Source: JBDSYA01 sp039925865 (GTDB taxonomy: Bacteria; Bacteroidota; Ignavibacteria; Tepidaquicellales; Tepidaquicellaceae). From it: a DNA stretch of 9,652 nucleotides. Location: assembly GCA_039925865.1 (NCBI GenBank), contig JBDSYA010000141.1, positions 1 through 9,652 of the forward strand. The letters run 5' to 3'. The translations under genes and the position numbers were made by a program. This document shows, one piece after another, positions 6,323-9,652 of this stretch. The stretch's first letter is position 1. Every line of letters begins with the position of its first letter. Below the pieces are notes generated by a model that was not told the origin of the DNA, did not search any database, and worked only from the letters and a program-made list of their open reading frames with translations.

Positions 6323-8623
6323 GTGAAAAAAATTCAAACTCTATTGTTTTTCTCATTTCTGTTCATTGCACTAACCACAACTGTAAGTTATAATGTCTTT
6401 TTGAATGCAATGGAGGTTATTGCAAGCTCTAATTCATCCGTCTGGACGGACATTTCCGAAAATAATTTTATTTTAAAAGGTGAGCGACAGATAATTCCAG
6501 ATCGATACAGGATCGTTGTGGGAAATTTTAATCAAATCCAATCGTTGATCTCACCGGCACCTATGGAATCCCAGGGGATGATCAATAACTCTGAATTCAT
6601 CTTTGAATTACCATTGCCGTACGGAGGCTTATCAAAATTTTATGTAACGGAATATTCAATGCTGGAGCCCGGTTTGAAAGCAAAATTTTCAGACATTAAG
6701 ACTTACAGTATAAAAGGCATTGATGATCCATATGCAGCAGGTAAGCTCGATATAACAATGCATGGATTTCATGCAATTGTATTGAGTCCAAGAGGAGATT
6801 ATTTTATTGATCCTTACAGTTCAGATGAAAGGGATATTTATATAAGTTACTATAAAAAGGATTTTTCATCAGATAAAATTTTCAAATGTGATTTTGATCC
6901 TGAAGTAAACATACACGATTCTGCGACGGCTTATATTAATAACAGAGGTTCACTAGTTTGCGGTCCTGAATTAAGAAGTTACAGACTGGCATGTGCTGCG
7001 ACAGGTGAATATACTTTGTTTCATGGCGGTACTATTGCTGCAGGACAGGCAGCTATAGTTACTTGCATAAACAGGATGAATAGTGTGTATGAAAAAGATT
7101 TTGCAGTAAGAATGGTGTTAGTTGCAAACAATGATACCTTAGTATATACAAACGCATCAACCGATCCATATTCTAATAATAATGGCGGGGCGATGCTTGG
7201 ACAAAATCAGTCAAATCTTGATAATGTTATTGGCACTGCAAATTATGATTTTGGACATGTCTTCAGCACGGGTGGAGGCGGTGTTGCCTATTTAGGAGTT
7301 ATTTGTGTTGATGGGCTAAAGGCACAAGGAGTAACAGGTCTTGGTTCCCCGATCGGAGATCCTTTTTACATTGATTATGTAGCTCATGAAATGGGTCATC
7401 AGTTTGGAGGCAATCATACATTTAACAGTACTGTTTCATCGTGCGGAGGAGGTAACATAAATTCTTCCACAGCATTTGAGCCGGGAAGCGGTTCCACAAT
7501 TATGTCTTATGCCGGTATTTGCGGCACAAGTAATCTTCAGAATAACAGTGACGCATACTTCCATTCCGGGAGCTTCACAGAAATGGAGAGCTTCGTTCAA
7601 TTTGGAAGCGGAAGTACTTGTCCTCAGATTATTAATACAGGAAATACCCCGCCAACAATAATTGTCCCGGTAAGCGGTTTTACAATTCCGTACAGAACAC
7701 CTTTTCAGCTCACAGGTTCTGCCACTGATATTGAAAATCCTAATTCTCTTACTTACTGCTGGGAAGAAATGGACCTTGGTCCTTCGGGAGTTCCTAATAA
7801 TCCTACAGGTAATGCACCAATATTCAGATCATTTAAACCTGATACTACTTCGACAAGATTATTCCCTAAGATTTTAAATATTCTGAATAATAGTCAGACG
7901 ATCGGAGAGATATTACCAACATATGCAAGGGATCTGAGTTTCCGACTGACGGTAAGGGATAACAACCCTGCAGGCGGAGGAGTCAATAATGAATATATGG
8001 ATTTTCATGTAACTGATTCAGCAGGTCCATTTAAGATAACTCAGCCTGATACAATACTAATATGGAATTCTAATATTCCCCAGATGGTAACTTGGAATGT
8101 TGCGAATACAAACGTTGCTCCTGTAAATTGCCAGTTTGTAAATATCAAACTATCAACCAATGGAGGGTTCAATTTTTCATCGACTCTTATTTCAAATACT
8201 CCGAACGATGGTTCTCAGTTAGTGACTTTGCCTTCGTTATACAGTGAACAGGCACGCATAAAAATTGAAGCGGCCGACAATGTATTTTTTGATATATCAA
8301 GCTATAATTTTACTTTATCAAATTTAATATCGATAACAACACTAAGCAGCGTTGTTCCGGAAAAGTATATGCTAGAGCAAAATTACCCAAATCCTTTCAA
8401 CCCAGTCACGAATTTTGAATTTGGAATTTCAAAAACGGGTTTTGTTTCACTGAAGATATTTGACATGCTCGGCAAAGAAGTCTCTACCTTATTTAATTCG
8501 AATTTAAATCCGGGATTATATAAATATGATTTTGACGCATCAGGTTTAACGAGCGGAATTTATTTTTACACATTGAAAGTGAACGAATTTATTGAGACGA
8601 AGAAGATGATTTTAAGTAAATAA
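6323..8623 (+). CDS. Secreted reprolysin-like (M12B) zinc metalloprotease with T9SS type A tail
   Basis: This is a 766-aa exported metzincin begun by GTG at 6323, which gives a good signal peptide (MKKIQTLLFFSFLFIALTTT). The next Met (30) would lose it. A propeptide-like beta region runs to about 210. The catalytic domain (about 215-435) has HEMGHQFGGNH (355-365), with His355, His359 and His365 as zinc ligands and Glu356 as catalytic base, then TFN, and the Met-turn TIMSYAGICG (392-401). Two Ig/cadherin-like domains follow (about 443-565 and 567-665). Residues 679-766 are a T9SS sorting domain with NYPNPFNPVTNFEF (687-700) and the end ETKKMILSK. The catalytic domain differs clearly from that of the preceding protease (HTFN against HTHNC after the zinc site), while the sorting tails are about 59% identical by hand count. 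Location should be extracellular or on the cell surface. Substrates are unknown. Confidence 0.92.
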   Translation: MKKIQTLLFFSFLFIALTTTVSYNVFLNAMEVIASSNSSVWTDISENNFILKGERQIIPDRYRIVVGNFNQIQSLISPAPMESQGMINNSEFIFELPLPYGGLSKFYVTEYSMLEPGLKAKFSDIKTYSIKGIDDPYAAGKLDITMHGFHAIVLSPRGDYFIDPYSSDERDIYISYYKKDFSSDKIFKCDFDPEVNIHDSATAYINNRGSLVCGPELRSYRLACAATGEYTLFHGGTIAAGQAAIVTCINRMNSVYEKDFAVRMVLVANNDTLVYTNASTDPYSNNNGGAMLGQNQSNLDNVIGTANYDFGHVFSTGGGGVAYLGVICVDGLKAQGVTGLGSPIGDPFYIDYVAHEMGHQFGGNHTFNSTVSSCGGGNINSSTAFEPGSGSTIMSYAGICGTSNLQNNSDAYFHSGSFTEMESFVQFGSGSTCPQIINTGNTPPTIIVPVSGFTIPYRTPFQLTGSATDIENPNSLTYCWEEMDLGPSGVPNNPTGNAPIFRSFKPDTTSTRLFPKILNILNNSQTIGEILPTYARDLSFRLTVRDNNPAGGGVNNEYMDFHVTDSAGPFKITQPDTILIWNSNIPQMVTWNVANTNVAPVNCQFVNIKLSTNGGFNFSSTLISNTPNDGSQLVTLPSLYSEQARIKIEAADNVFFDISSYNFTLSNLISITTLSSVVPEKYMLEQNYPNPFNPVTNFEFGISKTGFVSLKIFDMLGKEVSTLFNSNLNPGLYKYDFDASGLTSGIYFYTLKVNEFIETKKMILSK

Positions 8624-8765
8624 TATTCTCAAAAAAAAATTTTATTATTGCTTGGATTTTATCCGGTAAAGATCAAAGTAGAATGCTTTAAAATATAAAT
8701 GTAATTGAGTTAATTAATTACAAAAAGAATTTAGAAAAAAATATTTAAAAATTTAATTTTAAAAA
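8624..8765 (+). promoter_or_regulatory. AT-rich leader before the propeller gene
   Basis: These 142 bp separate the second protease from the propeller gene, leaving room for an independent promoter. They contain a run of nine A residues then TTTT just after the protease stop, a small GGAT-TTT-ATCC hairpin (8654-8664), and GTAATT (8701-8706) facing AATTAC (8716-8721). None of these is strong enough to be called a terminator or operator, and no exact TAnnTTTG element was found. The base run before the ATG is A-rich without a Shine-Dalgarno sequence. Confidence 0.3.
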
Positions 8766-9652
8766 ATGAAAACCCTTTTATACTGTGTTTTATCTTTAGC
8801 AGTGATAGTATTAATTGCAGGTCTATTTAATTTGCAATCTGATTCCGAAGAAAAGTATGTTAACTTTTCAAGTGACGAAAGGGAAGCAAAAAGAACTTCC
8901 GAAGCGAAGTTTCCTTCCGACATTGAATACATCAAAAGGACTTTTCCATTCGGAGTTGCAGATGCAGACGCGCATCTTATTGCACTGAAAAAAGCACAGG
9001 AGATGCGAAGTATTACAGAATCAGATAATACTGAACCTGTATGGCAATTTGCGGGACCAACAAATGTTGGGGGAAGAACTTCCGACCTGGAATACGATCC
9101 TAATAATCCTAATATCATATATGCCGGGGCTGCTACAGGAGGAGTATTTAAATCAACTAACGGAGGATCGACTTATTTTCCGATTTTTGATGATCAGGCA
9201 GTCTTGCCAATTGGTGATATCGCCGTAGATCCCGTCAATTCAAATATAATATATGTTGGCACGGGTGAATCAAATGGCGGTCACAATAATTTTAACGGAG
9301 GCGGTGTTTATAAATCCACAAATGCAGGACTGAACTGGCAGATGATCGGATTGGAAAACACATCTTCAATTGGAAGAATTGTAGTTGATCCATTGAATCC
9401 TTTAAAGATCTATGCAGCGGCGGTTGGTTCTTATTTCGGTCCAAATCCTGACCGGGGAATTTATAAAAGTGATAATGGTGGCGCAAACTGGACAAAAATT
9501 TTATTCGTAAGTGATTCAACAGGAGCAATAGACATTGCTATTGATCCGATAAATCCAAACAATTTATTTGCTGCTATGTGGCAGAGAACCAGATATCCAA
9601 ACGGAGGTCAGCTTTACGGAATGACGAGTGGAATTCATAAATCTACAGATGG
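8766..9652 (+). CDS. Exported BNR/Asp-box beta-propeller protein, 5' part (truncated by window end)
   Basis: An open frame from the ATG at 8766 runs 295 codons to the window edge with no stop. The N-terminus MKTLLYCVLSLAVIVLIAGL looks like a signal peptide or anchor and has no lipobox Cys. After a charged linker (25-90), the propeller starts near EPVWQFAGPTNVGGR (90-104). It shows repeated Asp-box-like turns: KSTNGGSTY (129-137), KSTNAGLNW (183-191), KSDNGGANW (234-242) and KSTDG at the edge. Each is preceded by strand pairs such as DPNNPNIIYAG (111-121), DPVNSNIIYVG (155-165), DPLNPLKIYAA (208-218) and DPINPNNLFAA (260-270). This is the sialidase/VPS10/HCF136-like type of repeat, a fold that does not by itself prove hydrolase activity. 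No sialidase arginine triad can be judged from this part. Given the two neighbours, the missing C-terminus may carry another T9SS tail (inference). Confidence 0.85.
   Translation, partial: MKTLLYCVLSLAVIVLIAGLFNLQSDSEEKYVNFSSDEREAKRTSEAKFPSDIEYIKRTFPFGVADADAHLIALKKAQEMRSITESDNTEPVWQFAGPTNVGGRTSDLEYDPNNPNIIYAGAATGGVFKSTNGGSTYFPIFDDQAVLPIGDIAVDPVNSNIIYVGTGESNGGHNNFNGGGVYKSTNAGLNWQMIGLENTSSIGRIVVDPLNPLKIYAAAVGSYFGPNPDRGIYKSDNGGANWTKILFVSDSTGAIDIAIDPINPNNLFAAMWQRTRYPNGGQLYGMTSGIHKSTD

Noticed and set aside
4220..7661. Open frames 4220-4411 (-), 5444-5656 (-) and 7476-7661 (+, other frame)
   Set aside because: All lie inside the two metalloprotease genes and have no motif of their own.
8654..8664. 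Small hairpin GGAT-TTT-ATCC after the second protease as a terminator
   Set aside because: The stem is four base pairs with a 3-nt loop and no T-run follows, so it is too weak to call.
8759..9528. Minus-strand open frames 8759-9118 and 9292-9528
   Set aside because: They lie opposite the propeller gene, whose + strand frame has clear Asp-box repeats. They are shadows of that coding sequence.
1..9652. tRNA, rRNA, CRISPR array, insertion sequence or known defence system
   Set aside because: No regularly spaced repeats, transposase or nuclease domains, cloverleaf or rRNA-like stretches were seen on either strand. The exported proteases and propeller match known families.

Overview
The window looks like chromosomal DNA of a low-GC, Gram-negative member of the Bacteroidota/Chlorobi/Ignavibacteriota (FCB) group. 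Three things point there. Two large exported proteins end in a type IX secretion (T9SS type A) sorting domain. That domain has the YPNPFNP form and an ETK(R/K)MIL end, which I associate most with Ignavibacteria-like lineages (family knowledge, not proven here). The translation starts have A/T-rich leaders with no Shine-Dalgarno sequence, as is usual in this group. The phylum beyond 'FCB group' is inference.

Layout. 1-295 is non-coding: a 108-bp imperfect inverted repeat with a small hairpin inside, then AT-rich DNA. 296-1952 (+) holds a HisC-like PLP aminotransferase overlapped by 17 bp by a membrane-anchored DUF192 protein. 1957-2673 (-) is a small FAD/NAD(P)H ferredoxin-reductase-type oxidoreductase, convergent with the DUF192 gene across only 4 bp and begun by GTG. 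2674-2840 is a divergent intergenic region with a palindromic candidate operator. 2841-3833 (+, stop to 3836) is an extended-SDR NAD-dependent epimerase/reductase. 3975-6236 and 6323-8623 (+) are two neighbouring secreted reprolysin-like (M12B) zinc metalloproteases with T9SS tails, separated by a perfect 10-bp stem hairpin. 8766 to the window end (+) is the 5' part of an exported BNR/Asp-box beta-propeller protein that runs off the edge.

How the genes relate. The first half is a set of cytoplasmic or inner-membrane metabolic genes with no single recognisable pathway. The second half is a run of three same-strand genes for exported proteins: two proteases and a propeller. The proteases should cross the inner membrane by Sec, then the outer membrane by T9SS, and be released or attached to the cell surface. 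None of the T9SS machinery is in the window. I did not find a clearly new system. The best leads are the inverted repeat at the left edge, the pair of dissimilar M12B catalytic domains with closely similar sorting tails, and the small repeats in the 2662-2783 control region.
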